Below, piece by piece: positions 41,825-49,905 of a stretch of DNA of 53,767 bases. A model generated the notes under the pieces. It had not been told where the DNA came from. It did no database searches and saw only the letters and a list, made by a program, of their open reading frames with translations. This DNA comes from Bacillus sp. ISL-7. Its GTDB lineage: Bacteria > Bacillota > Bacilli > Bacillales_B > DSM-18226. Within the stretch, counting starts at the first letter, position 1, and every line of letters begins with the position of its first letter. Made by a program: the position numbers and the translations under genes. The stretch spans positions 1 through 53,767 of the forward strand of contig NZ_JAGGQW010000085.1 of NCBI RefSeq assembly GCF_018613065.1. The letters run 5' to 3'.

Positions 41825-42457
41825 ATGGAAAATTTTTATCTGTTTGTCCTAATGTGTATTTTACTAATTATTTTACCCGGTCCTGATACTGCAATTGCTA
41901 CAAAAAATACTGTCACCGTTGGGAGAATCGGAGGTCTTAAAACAGCTCTAGGTACTTGTTGTGCCCTTCTTATCCATACTTCTGCTGCTGTATTAGGACT
42001 TTCAGCCATCATTGTGAAATCAGCAATATTATTTTCTGTCTTCAAATACGTTGGCGCTGTTTATTTAATTTATCTGGGTGTTAAGACCTTATGGTCAATG
42101 AAGAAAAAGGAAGAAACAGCAAGCGTTGAGATGAACACAAAAAGCCAGTTTGTAAACACATCTTGTTTTAAACAAGGGTTTATTACAAATATCCTAAATC
42201 CCAAAGTTGCTGTCTTTTTCTTAACCTTTTTGCCTCAATTCGTGGACTCTGGAAGCAATACCTTTATACCGTTTCTTATAATGGGTATAACTTATACTGT
42301 ATTGACTGCCGTATGGTTTTTACTTTATGTCTATTTAATTAATCAGATTAGTTCTTTTATGAAAAAACCTAAAACACAAGATATTATTGAAGGTATCACA
42401 GGTACTATACTGATAGGTTTTGGTATAAAACTAGCTCTTGAAAAGACTCATAATTAG
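41825..42457 (+). CDS. LysE/RhtB-family amino-acid exporter
   Basis: A 210-residue protein with six membrane helices and the family marks LPGPDTAIATKNTV near the N-terminus, ALGTCCALLIHTSAAVLG, and FKQGFITNILNPKVAVFFL in the middle. Members export amino acids or related small metabolites. AAAGGTGAT lies 6 bases before the ATG at 41825, which excludes the ATG at 41786. Followed by its own terminator. Confidence 0.92.
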   Translation: MENFYLFVLMCILLIILPGPDTAIATKNTVTVGRIGGLKTALGTCCALLIHTSAAVLGLSAIIVKSAILFSVFKYVGAVYLIYLGVKTLWSMKKKEETASVEMNTKSQFVNTSCFKQGFITNILNPKVAVFFLTFLPQFVDSGSNTFIPFLIMGITYTVLTAVWFLLYVYLINQISSFMKKPKTQDIIEGITGTILIGFGIKLALEKTHN

Positions 42458-42479
42458 CTTATTTTTATTTATAAGGTAC

Positions 42480-42515
42480 GACCCTTGATTTCCCTAAATC
42501 AAAGGGTCTTATTTT
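42480..42515 (+). terminator. Intrinsic terminator of the LysE gene
   Basis: GACCCTTGATTT / AATCAAAGGGTC followed by TTATTTTTT. Confidence 0.88.
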
Positions 42516-42534
42516 TTGCCGAAATAAAGTATCT

Positions 42535-42735
42535 TAATCAATCTTGCTAAACTAGTCGAGTAGAAGGGAGCCTTTCTACCTTGCGGTAAATTGTACTCCA
42601 CCCTCCGGGTAGAAAGGTCGCCCAATTGGTGACTCAAATCCCCACAGAACCCGGCGTGCGGATTTCCCGCACCGGGCTCTTCAGAAATTGCTTCACAGTC
42701 AGTACACTAATTGAACCACCTTGCGGTGTTCCTAT
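42535..42735 (-). mobile_element. Group II intron remnant
   Basis: On the minus strand the DNA reads IGTPQGGSISVL, the reverse-transcriptase motif with GTPQGG. It then jumps to a G/C-rich hairpin (GAGCCCGGTGCGGGAAATC, CGCACGCCGGGTTCTGTGG) of the kind found in group II intron RNA next to the maturase ORF. Most of the maturase is deleted. The remnant begins at the stop codon of the minus-strand gene at 42732, so it had inserted at that gene's end. Confidence 0.7.
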
Positions 42736-42962
42736 TTCACTGAAGTGTCTTCTTTATTGGTGATTGAAAAAATTCTTGTTCCAAATGGTTCAAATGTTGT
42801 TTCGTTTTCTGAGGTAATATTTTCAAGCCCATACCCTTTAAAATCAAAGAAAATATCCCAAATGTCCTCAGATTTTCTTTTAAAAGCAATCGACTCATAA
42901 TCACAATTATCCTCGTAATAACCTAAATGCAGATGATATTTATCATCATACAAAATATCCAT
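42732..42962 (-). CDS. Hypothetical protein, 76 residues
   Basis: A soluble acidic protein (DILYDDKYHLHLGYYEDN, later SENETTFEPFGTRIFSITN) with no family recognised. AGAGGTG precedes ATG. Its last codons touch the group II intron remnant, so the natural C-terminus could have been altered. Confidence 0.7.
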   Translation of the reverse strand: MDILYDDKYHLHLGYYEDNCDYESIAFKRKSEDIWDIFFDFKGYGLENITSENETTFEPFGTRIFSITNKEDTSVK

Positions 42963-43020
42963 TAAGCACCTCTATTTTTATCATTTATATTAACCAATTC
43001 GGTAGAGGAATCAATAAACC

Positions 43021-43112
43021 TTTTTAAAGTAAACTGCCCCGTTAGCACAATAAGAAAACGGGATCGCCGCAGCCATCCCATCTTTAACATAGGCACCCGT
43101 TAGTTGAACAAG
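43021..43112 (+). repeat. GTTAG repeat, full copy (good reference copy)
   Basis: Left arm AAACTGCCCCGTTAGCACAA, central stem GGGAT / ATCCC with loop CGCCGCAGCC, right arm TAGGCACCCGTTAGTTGAAC. It ends 9 bases from the stop codon of the next minus-strand gene. Confidence 0.93.
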
Positions 43113-43120
43113 AACTCTCT

Positions 43121-43627
43121 TTAATAAGTTCCCTCCCATTCTTCTTTTGTATATTTAATCATAGGGAAATTTACCCTAATATAAGTCAAAATTGCCGTTG
43201 TTTCCTCCCTCAAAGTATAAGGAGTTACTGTTGATTTAAAAGCAGGACTTATAAGGACAGGAACAGACATGTCCTTTACATAAAAATGTAAACAATCCTT
43301 ATACGATGTTTGCTTTGAACGTATTTCTTTTTTAAAATATCTAATCTCAATTACATCGTTAAATATTACTTCTCTTTTATGTTTCTTATTTTCAACAATT
43401 TTATTTGAATATACAGCAACATACCCTCGAATATCTCCACTATAATAGCGGAAAAGCAGATAAAACGTGATAAAAAATACAATTCCATAAATACACAAAA
43501 ACCAATCTTTTTCAATTACGCCCCTTATAATAATCACCCAAAAAAACAATATAGATATTAGGCGAGATATTTCAAATACAATCAATATCCATTTGGGATT
43601 TTTATAAAACAATATAGGATTTTCCAA
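43121..43627 (-). CDS. Membrane protein with a C-terminal PH-like domain, 168 residues
   Basis: Two hydrophobic helices (about 15-60), then a soluble beta-rich domain (about 68-160) that could be a bacterial PH-like fold. The frame opens at an ATG (43633) only 2 bases from GGAGG; the TTG at 43627 has the normal 8-base spacing and is preferred. Function unknown. Confidence 0.78.
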   Translation of the reverse strand: MENPILFYKNPKWILIVFEISRLISILFFWVIIIRGVIEKDWFLCIYGIVFFITFYLLFRYYSGDIRGYVAVYSNKIVENKKHKREVIFNDVIEIRYFKKEIRSKQTSYKDCLHFYVKDMSVPVLISPAFKSTVTPYTLREETTAILTYIRVNFPMIKYTKEEWEGTY

Positions 43628-43710
43628 AATCATTTCCTCCAGAGACTAAAAAAAGTTAGTGCTTTCCTTAATCTTAAAAAGTAGGATTTTCAACATACTT
43701 ATATTATATA

Positions 43711-43819
43711 CCCTTCTTTCACTATCCTGCCCGTTAGCACAATATGAAAAAAGCCACCAACTGGCAGCTCGATCTTCAACTCTTGCTACCCGTTAGCATA
43801 AGTACAATACTTCACATTA
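43711..43819 (+). repeat. GTTAG repeat, full copy with long tail
   Basis: Left arm TTTCACTATCCTGCCCGTTA, central region GCCACCAACTGGCAGC (GCCA / TGGC), right arm CTCTTGCTACCCGTTAG and tail CATAAGTACAATACTTCACA. Confidence 0.88.
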
Positions 43820-43853
43820 TTAGTTTTTATTGAATTAACAGAGAGGTCTGAAA

Positions 43854-44087
43854 TCATTTAATCATTTGCGTGAGTCCAAAAATTAACCAATAAGCTATTG
43901 TCCCAACCACCCTCCAGGGGGATTTTCTAATGATAATACCGATACATATACATAGCAAAGTAAATACAGAGAAACCTAGCATACGTAATTGCCCTTGAAA
44001 TGGACCAACCTTATTCAAAGCGAGTACAAAAGTAGAAACGATAAGAAATGTAATTATAGCGAAATTTGTGGTTTTTGAATATTTCAT
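43854..44087 (-). CDS. Small three-helix membrane protein, 77 residues
   Basis: Helices at about 8-24, 32-48 and 57-74, with a positively charged stretch (IIRKSPWRVV) between the last two. The ATG at 44087 lies 8 bases after GGAGG. Family unknown. Confidence 0.78.
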   Translation of the reverse strand: MKYSKTTNFAIITFLIVSTFVLALNKVGPFQGQLRMLGFSVFTLLCICIGIIIRKSPWRVVGTIAYWLIFGLTQMIK

Positions 44088-44166
44088 ATGAAGTTCCTCC
44101 ATCCCAGATTTTTTAATAATTAGAAAATATTCTTTTTATCCTTATTCCACAAATATCCTAAATTTT

Positions 44167-44254
44167 CCTTCTTTAATTAAACTGCCACGTCAGTTCAACA
44201 AGCAAAAAGATAGCCGCAGCGATCTCCTCCATCTTTAACTCTTGCACCCAGAGG
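44167..44254 (+). repeat. GTTAG repeat, copy with a cut right arm
   Basis: Left arm TTTAATTAAACTGCCACG with TCAGTTCAACAAG, central stem AGATAGC / GCGATCT, right arm CTCTTGCACCC without the GTTAG end. Confidence 0.85.
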
Positions 44255-44287
44255 AAATTCAAGTTTTTAGTATCTTTGGCTAATTCT

Positions 44288-44404
44288 TCACTTAATTTTT
44301 TTTATCTCTTCAGTTTGGTCTAAGATATTATTATTCACTTTCCTTAAAGCATCATAAACCGCAAAAATCCCCGCCAATACTAAGAATCCAACCAGTAAAT
44401 CCAT
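44288..44404 (-). CDS. Small single-pass membrane protein, probably frameshifted at its end
   Basis: 38 residues as read: MDLLVGFLVLAGIFAVYDAL forms one helix, then RKVNNNILDQTEEIKKIK. The last codons lie in a run of eight A. With one A fewer the frame continues as LSEELAKDTKNLNFLW into the neighbouring repeat. Small proteins of this plan are common in Bacillus. The binding site (GGTGTG) is weak. Confidence 0.55.
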   Translation of the reverse strand: MDLLVGFLVLAGIFAVYDALRKVNNNILDQTEEIKKIK

Positions 44405-44479
44405 TTTCACACCCACATCATTCAATATATTAAATAAATAATAAACCAATTTGGGTAATTCTGTAATATCAAAATGGTC

Positions 44480-44572
44480 TTTGTTAAGCTAACCTGCGAC
44501 GTTAGTGAAACAAGAAAAAAGGCTGCCGCAGCAACCTCTTGTTTAACTCAAGCACCCGTTAGCTGAATAAGG
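44480..44572 (+). repeat. GTTAG repeat, full copy
   Basis: Left arm TTAAGCTAACCTGCGACG with TTAGTGAAACAAG, central region GGCTGCCGCAGCAACC (stem GCTGC / GCAGC), right arm TCAAGCACCCGTTAGCTGAA. On the minus strand TTTTTTCTTG follows the stem. Confidence 0.92.
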
Positions 44573-44747
44573 AAAAGTTCCGTTGCCCGCACTTCTTCCT
44601 ATACACAACTATCCATCCTCTGTCCCTTCAGCCTGTTTTTCACTTCTTTCCCCGTATATCCAGGATTTTTGGACTGTATATGTCTAATGGCTCCAGGTCA
44701 GTATCTTGGGCATAATACAGTTTATATACATTTGAGAGGGGGATAGT
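44573..44747. other. Short interval with a coding scrap
   Basis: On the minus strand 44600-44710 encodes YAQDTDLEPLDIYSPK and, after a frame change, GYTGKEVKNRLKGQRMD. It may be a broken small gene; no family recognised. AGGGGG before the next plus-strand gene ends the interval. Confidence 0.3.
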
Positions 44748-44930
44748 ATGAGGCTAAGAAATGGAGATTTTTATACAAATGTTTTTACCAATAAGTTATA
44801 TAGGTTAAATGAAGATAACGATAGCAGCTGGTACTTGAGTTTGCGTGATGAAGAAGGTGATCATGAAACAGAAAAGATATCAGGGCGTGATATGATTAGA
44901 TTGGTAGAAGGTAGTTATAAAAAAAGCTAA
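44748..44930 (+). CDS. Small acidic protein, 60 residues
   Basis: A soluble product (MRLRNGDFYTNVFTNKLYRL, ending VEGSYKKS) with AGGGGG 5 bases before ATG. Its pattern (GDFYxN, YRLNEDNDSSWYLSL) suggests a small beta-barrel of unknown role. A single gene. Confidence 0.7.
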   Translation: MRLRNGDFYTNVFTNKLYRLNEDNDSSWYLSLRDEEGDHETEKISGRDMIRLVEGSYKKS

Positions 44931-45071
44931 TAAAAAAGCTACCCCATTCCTGTCATAGTACCTGTAATCAGATTTTTTTAGTGGAAAGTAGGTAAAACAT
45001 GAAACAATATAAGATGTTCCAAGGAAAAAGTCGCCTTTATGTCGAATATAGTAGATAAAGGGGATTATCCA

Positions 45072-45281
45072 ATGAATAAAGTTGAGTTATTAAAAAAATT
45101 ACTAAATAGTAGTCGAGGTAATTTGTTTTCATTAGAGATTCCTACTACAAAAGAAAATGAAAAAAAGATTCAAGAATTGGTTAGAGTATTAGAAACAGAA
45201 CAAAGAATTAAATTAAGAGAATATGTACAGAGAGAATACTCAGTTTACTTACATGGAATAATTAAGTATGCATCCGAATAA
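45072..45281 (+). CDS. Small helical protein, 69 residues
   Basis: Starts MNKVELLKKLLNSSRGNLFS and continues as charged helices (ENEKKIQELVRVLETEQRI). AAAGGGG lies 8 bases before the ATG at 45072; the upstream ATG at 45039 lacks a site. Followed by a terminator. No family recognised. Confidence 0.7.
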   Translation: MNKVELLKKLLNSSRGNLFSLEIPTTKENEKKIQELVRVLETEQRIKLREYVQREYSVYLHGIIKYASE

Positions 45282-45372
45282 TTAAGTAGTTCAGTTATTG
45301 TGGAGAAAACTTAAAATAACAAGCTGAATAACATTTGAATTCGCAGATTAAATCACACAGCATATAGCACGC

Positions 45373-45412
45373 AAAAAAGCTCAGAGTTTATTGCTCTGAG
45401 CTTTTCTTTTTT
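45373..45412 (+). terminator. Intrinsic terminator
   Basis: AAAAGCTCAGAG / CTCTGAGCTTTT, loop TTTATTG, T-rich tail. Confidence 0.9.
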
Positions 45413-45420
45413 TAGGGAGT

Positions 45421-45454
45421 TTATTCCATTAAAGCCCCCTTTAATGGAATAACT
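45421..45454 (+). repeat. Isolated palindrome related to the GTTAG left arm
   Basis: TTATTCCATTAAAG / CTTTAATGGAATAA around a CCCC loop: a perfect hairpin with the same plan as the left arm (stem ending in TTAA, C-rich loop), 7 bases from the stop of the next minus-strand gene. Confidence 0.6.
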
Positions 45455-45460
45455 GAATGT

Positions 45461-46054
45461 TTACTTCTTAATAAATAGTGCTTTTAAAATTGTTTTTGCC
45501 ATCGACTCTGTTTCTCTATGGATACTGACCTTTTCTAAAAAAGGGAAATCATTTGGAGTAACTGATAACTTTGCAAGTGGTCTTATTTTTTCTTCACATA
45601 CCCACTCATCCCTAATTCCACCTTTTTTGAAAAGGTGCTTTGAGAAAAAATAAATCGTACCACTTGTCCAAATATCTCTTATATCATCATTATTCGTCGA
45701 AAAATAATAATAACGTTTTATTCCTTTGTTAGTAGGTACAGTTAAACAAAGGTTTCTTATAGAACCTACATACCCTTTTCTATTTTTTACTGCAAAAAAT
45801 AATGACCATACGCCGTCAGATGCAGCAAAAATAGCATTAATCGGTTTACCATTAAAGAGGGAACTTTTTCTTGGTTCAAAATTATCTATTAAATAACTAT
45901 TAGAGCCGTGTACTAATACACTTTTATTCTCAATTACGTAATTCAAAAACAAATATAATGGGTATTTACTATTATAAAATATATAATTTCCATCACCTGT
46001 TGATATGTATCTTTTATACATTACATCAAACTCTTTAATCGCTTGCTCAGGCAA
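45461..46054 (-). CDS. Hypothetical protein, 197 residues or more, with uncertain start
   Basis: A soluble protein with VLVHGSNSYLIDNFEPRKSS, NAIFAASDGVWSLFFAVKN. The HGSN...EPR...FAxxD pattern occurs in ADP-ribosyltransferase-like or related domains, but I cannot confirm a family. The frame opens at a TTG (46054) with a weak GAAGAG site. It is also open further up to about 46135, where GGGAGGGGG precedes ATT and ATA codons but no ATG, so the original start may have been lost (product then about 224 residues). Confidence 0.7.
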   Translation of the reverse strand: MPEQAIKEFDVMYKRYISTGDGNYIFYNSKYPLYLFLNYVIENKSVLVHGSNSYLIDNFEPRKSSLFNGKPINAIFAASDGVWSLFFAVKNRKGYVGSIRNLCLTVPTNKGIKRYYYFSTNNDDIRDIWTSGTIYFFSKHLFKKGGIRDEWVCEEKIRPLAKLSVTPNDFPFLEKVSIHRETESMAKTILKALFIKK

Positions 46055-46165
46055 TTTTAACTCTTCTATTTTTAATAGTTGGGTTTTATCTAGAATGAAC
46101 TTTTTAATAAGGTTTCGTATTCTTTTTATTATAATATACCCCCTCCCACATACTTCGAAAGATTC

Positions 46166-46260
46166 CGCTTTATTCCATTAAACTGCCCAGTTAGCACAAT
46201 AAGAAAACGGGATCGCCGCAGCCATCCCTTCTTTAACATAAGCACCGTTTGTTGAAGAAG
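46166..46260 (+). repeat. GTTAG repeat, full copy
   Basis: Left arm TTCCATTAAACTGCCCAG with TTAGCACAATAAGAA, central stem GGGAT / ATCCC with loop CGCCGCAGCC, right arm ATAAGCACCGTTTGTTGAAG. It ends 7 bases from the next stop codon. Confidence 0.92.
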
Positions 46261-46267
46261 AATTAAC

Positions 46268-47260
46268 TCAATAACTTGTTAAAAATACTTTCCCGATTGT
46301 TTTTTTAGAAGATTCTACAGCGTCAATCGCCTTTTTTATATCCGACAAGTCATACTTAGAATCGACCATCATCAACCGTAATTTTTTATCATCTATTAGC
46401 CTTATCAAATGATTAAAAGTTTCTTTCCATTTATTTGCTGAGACATTTTTATTCCAATTCCGTAAATGAAACATATTCGCATTCACTTTTGCTTGATTTA
46501 CAATATCTGCCCAATTTACTTGTACCCCTGATAAAAGACCGATTGTTAAAAAATGTCCATTAGGGCGGACACTAAAAGCTAATTCATTACCATCCGAACC
46601 ACCAATAGAATCAATGGCAGCATCTGCACCCATTCAACTTGTTAATTCCATAACGGTTTCATTTAGACGATTTAAAGAGGTATCTATCACATTAGAAGCA
46701 CCGAGATGAAGTAATTCCTCTGTATACTTATTATTTCTAGTCACTGCAATCAATTGAAAACCTAAAATCTTTGATAATTGAACAAAAATATGCCCAATAG
46801 AAGAACCACATGCGTTAACCAATAAAACATCATTTGGTTTTAATTTTAAAACTTCCGTACAAACCACCCAGGCTGTAACGGGATTAATATACATTTGTGA
46901 TGCCGTAAAATCATCAATAGAATCAGGTATAGGAACGGCAAATTCTGCTGATGTCTTAACAAGCTCTTGCCATGTACCTTCCCCACGCAAAGGTAAAACC
47001 CGTTTACCAATAAGGTTTTTTTTAACAAAAGGACCTACATCCTCTACAATCCCAACTCCTTCATAACCAGGAATATTAGGTAAAGAAGTTCGATGAGAAT
47101 ACGCCCCTCTAATTGGAATTAAATCAGAAGGATTGATAGGTCTTGCCAACATTCGAACTAGAACTTCATTATCTTTAGGTGGTTTAATGGTTTTATATTC
47201 AATTTTCAACACATCTTTAGGACTGCCAAATTCGTAGAAATTAATATATTTTGCATCCAA
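46268..47260 (-). pseudogene. MDR-family oxidoreductase split by one in-frame TGA
   Basis: A TTG at 47260 (GGAGCC 9 bases upstream) opens a zinc-independent quinone-reductase-like protein: PINPSDLIPIRGAYSHR, PGYEGVGIVEDVG, VNACGSSIGHIFVQLSK. It stops at a TGA (46634-46636) after ELTS. The next codon is ATG in the same frame, and the rest follows (GADAAIDSIGGSDGNELAFS to KTIGKVFLTSY). The normal protein of about 330 residues is thus cut by one nonsense codon into 208 and 121 residues. The second part might be translated on its own, but lacks the first domain. Confidence 0.88.
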
Positions 47261-47306
47261 AACAATAAAGGCTCCTTAATAAAAATTAGAATAATTTAAT
47301 TATAGC

Positions 47307-47340
47307 ATTTTCAACTAAACTGCCCGTTAGTGAAAGAAGG
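47307..47340 (+). repeat. GTTAG repeat, left arm only
   Basis: TTTTCAACTAAACTGCCCG with TTAGTGAAAGAAGG; no centre or right arm. Confidence 0.8.
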
Positions 47341-47382
47341 TTTTATAACAAGTGACAACGTTGAACGTCGCCCCTTTCATTG

Positions 47383-48087
47383 TTACCCTTTTATTATTTT
47401 TAACATCGAGTTAGCATTTGTCTGAAATTCATATGGTACTTTAACTTCTTCAACTGTACATCCATTTTCAGCGATATATTTTATTAATTTATCTAAATGT
47501 TCATATCGTTTTCCTTCCAAATCAACTAAAGGGAAAATACGAATTTCCTCCTTAGTAACTCTCAATAACTCATTTAGAGTTTTAATATGAAATTGGTAAT
47601 CTAATCGGTCAGCATACATAAATAGAAAATGTGCAGAAAGAAGTATATCAAATTCTGAATCCTTAAACGGCAATGAAGGTAAAGTAACGGGAATGTATCT
47701 TTCATTCCATTCCATCATATCGTTAGCACAATCCTTTAAGGCACTTAAACGATGTTTTCTAAGACCTTCTACATCTTTGAAATAATCCCATATATAATTG
47801 CTCTTGGCTTTTTGCATATGCTCCATAGCGTGTTCAATGTCCTGAAGACCTTTATTTTTCAAGTCTTCACCAGAATGATAATACGCAATATCACAAGCTT
47901 TTACATCTAAACCAGATTTGTTACCAACAGCAGTAAACGAACAAGCTCCTGCTGGACAATCGAGTATTTTCTTTCCCTCTAATTCTTCTTTTGAAAGTGA
48001 AAACATATCAAAATACTCTTCAAAAGTTCTCCCGATAAAAACAATTCTTTCTAAATCTAACTTTGTACTCTGCTCAACTCTACTCAA
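47383..48087 (-). CDS. Class I SAM-dependent methyltransferase-like protein
   Basis: A 234-residue protein with the SAM-binding motif KKILDCPAGACSFTAVGNKS at about 40-58, an acidic motif II (VKACDIAYY) and later SEFDILLSAHFLFMYADRLD. The late part resembles methyltransferases that report a daughter-strand LLRVTKEEIRIFPL. The substrate is unknown. It starts at a TTG 6 bases after AGAGGTGA. A single gene. Confidence 0.85.
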   Translation of the reverse strand: MSRVEQSTKLDLERIVFIGRTFEEYFDMFSLSKEELEGKKILDCPAGACSFTAVGNKSGLDVKACDIAYYHSGEDLKNKGLQDIEHAMEHMQKAKSNYIWDYFKDVEGLRKHRLSALKDCANDMMEWNERYIPVTLPSLPFKDSEFDILLSAHFLFMYADRLDYQFHIKTLNELLRVTKEEIRIFPLVDLEGKRYEHLDKLIKYIAENGCTVEEVKVPYEFQTNANSMLKIIKG

Positions 48088-48164
48088 CTAAACTCACCTC
48101 TTCTAATAGAATTAAATTAATATTATTACAATTCATTGGAAAAGTTAACCTTTTTTCACTATTC

Positions 48165-48246
48165 CACTTTATCTAATCTGCCCTTTAGTTGAACAAGAAA
48201 AGCTTTACTCCTTCTTGAAGGAACGTTAGTAATATAAGGCTTTTTT
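48165..48246 (+). repeat. GTTAG repeat, diverged copy
   Basis: Left arm CTAATCTGCCCTTTAGTTGA, central region AAAGCTTTACTCCTTCTTGA, shortened right arm GAACGTTAGTAATATAAGG. The left arm is good, the rest is altered. Confidence 0.7.
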
Positions 48247-48254
48247 CTTTTTAT

Positions 48255-48707
48255 TTACAAATCTTGAGATAAACGAATCATATCCCTACACTGAATACCG
48301 TTTTCAAAAATCTCTTCTGAGTAGTGCCTAATGAAATAATCTATATCAACACCTCTAATTCTAAAACCACATTTTTGATAAAGAGTTAATTGTCCTATGC
48401 TTGAATTTCCGGTACCGACTTCTATCGTTTTGTATCCTCTTGACTTAGCTTTTTGAATTGCATTAATTACTAACTGTTTCCCAATGCCTCTACTATGCAG
48501 GGTTTCTACAACTGCAATACTAACCAACTCCACAGTTTCAGGTCTTGTTGGGAGTAGTACATAAACCCCGATAATTTGTTTATCATTTTCAGCTACAAAG
48601 CATTCTCCCCTTTGCGTATATTCCTCAACAAGTATTTGAGAAGGGTCAGCTAATAACAACAATTCTATTGGAGGTTCTTCATCTACATTTAGTTTTCGAA
48701 TATCCAT
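48255..48707 (-). CDS. GNAT-family N-acetyltransferase
   Basis: A 150-residue acetyltransferase with VSIAVVETLHSRGIGKQLVI (acetyl-CoA loop) and LTLYQKCGFRIRGVDIDYF. The N-terminal half is short, as in single-domain GNATs such as the YjcF/YvbK-like group. Substrate unknown. AAGGGAG precedes ATG. Confidence 0.9.
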   Translation of the reverse strand: MDIRKLNVDEEPPIELLLLADPSQILVEEYTQRGECFVAENDKQIIGVYVLLPTRPETVELVSIAVVETLHSRGIGKQLVINAIQKAKSRGYKTIEVGTGNSSIGQLTLYQKCGFRIRGVDIDYFIRHYSEEIFENGIQCRDMIRLSQDL

Positions 48708-48749
48708 AATGCTCTCCCTTAAAAAGCTATATTTCCTTTCATTTTACCA

Positions 48750-48790
48750 TTCCTTCTTGAACTAAACTGCCCCGTTAGTTCAACAAGGAA
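48750..48790 (+). repeat. GTTAG repeat, left arm only (cleanest palindrome)
   Basis: CCTTCTTGAACTAA and TTAGTTCAACAAGG are almost perfect inverted repeats around the loop ACTGCCCCG. It shows the hairpin form of the left arm best. Confidence 0.9.
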
Positions 48791-48855
48791 CAAGATAATG
48801 TTTGTAATGAAGATATTAATATAGAATTTTGAGGTTATATAGCTTAATAATTCAT

Positions 48856-49743
48856 TTATCTTTTTTCAGCGAAGACTGATGCTATGGAAGTGATAAATTC
48901 CTTTGCTTCCGGTGTTTCTATTTTTGTAATCATATAAGTAAAGGAAGCAGGAGGTACAATTTTATCAGGTTTTATTTCAACCATCCTCCTACTCTTTAAT
49001 TCTTCCTGTACAATGGATAGTGGTAAATATGAAATACCTAATCCCGTTTCAATAAACCGTTTTGTAATTTCCATTTGTGTAACGGGAATTGTACGAATCC
49101 GTGGATAGTATTTTTTAATCTCAGATAATAGTTGATTCCAATATGAAGGATGATTATTGGTTAAAAGCCGGTATTGTTCAAGCATTTCCCTCTCATTGAT
49201 AGCCGTTTTATGTTGCTCTCTTTCTTCAGGAAACGGTGCAACCAATACAACTGGATCCTGATGAATGATCTTACAGGACAGATCCGATTGGACAGGCTTC
49301 ATTCTTGTTAAGCCGATGTCTGCTTTGCCAAGGCTAATTTCTTCACCTATCTCAAAAGATCGTACAACATTTATAATCACCTCAATATCTGGATGTTCAT
49401 CAATAAAGAAACGCAAAAAAGGTGGAAGTAAAGAGGCTGCAATTTGTGGAGCTACAGCAATGATAAGTTTACGTTTATACCCTTGCTTCCACCCTTCGAA
49501 TTCCTCCAACTCCTCTTCATATTTTTGAATAATCTCTATGGCTGCCGGAAGAAACTTGTAGCCGGCAGGGGTAAGGGAAACATTTTTGCCTACCCGTTCA
49601 AATAATTGAATGTGAAGGTGATGTTCTAACCTTTTTATGTGTTTAGTAACAGCCGGTTGTGTTAAATAAAGCTTTTCAGAAGCTCTTCGAAAATTTTCAT
49701 ATCTAGCCGCGATGATAAATGTTTTTAACCACTTTATATCCAT
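48856..49743 (-). CDS. LysR-family transcriptional regulator
   Basis: A 295-residue regulator with an N-terminal winged helix-turn-helix (FRRASEKLYLTQPAVTKHIK, residues about 18-37) and a periplasmic-binding-protein-like effector domain (about 92-290). It is divergent from the methyltransferase gene at 49906, which is the likely target by the usual LysR arrangement. An inverted repeat AATAAC / GTTATT lies between them. The effector is unknown. Confidence 0.92.
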   Translation of the reverse strand: MDIKWLKTFIIAARYENFRRASEKLYLTQPAVTKHIKRLEHHLHIQLFERVGKNVSLTPAGYKFLPAAIEIIQKYEEELEEFEGWKQGYKRKLIIAVAPQIAASLLPPFLRFFIDEHPDIEVIINVVRSFEIGEEISLGKADIGLTRMKPVQSDLSCKIIHQDPVVLVAPFPEEREQHKTAINEREMLEQYRLLTNNHPSYWNQLLSEIKKYYPRIRTIPVTQMEITKRFIETGLGISYLPLSIVQEELKSRRMVEIKPDKIVPPASFTYMITKIETPEAKEFITSIASVFAEKR

Positions 49744-49774
49744 TTCTAATACATTCCTTTTTTTAATAACTAAC

Positions 49775-49791
49775 TGTTATTGATTGTGCTT
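49775..49791. promoter_or_regulatory. Inverted repeat in the LysR/methyltransferase intergenic region
   Basis: AATAAC / GTTATT with a 5-base spacer, 32 bases upstream of the regulator start. LysR proteins usually bind T-N11-A dyads in such divergent gaps. Confidence 0.4.
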
Positions 49792-49905
49792 AAATTTGTT
49801 ATTTTTCATTATATACCGAATTCCTTATAATTCATATTAAGTTAAATATTTACTAAATAGAATATATCGGTCTACAATATACTTAATCTAAGGAGAGGTT
49901 TCAGA

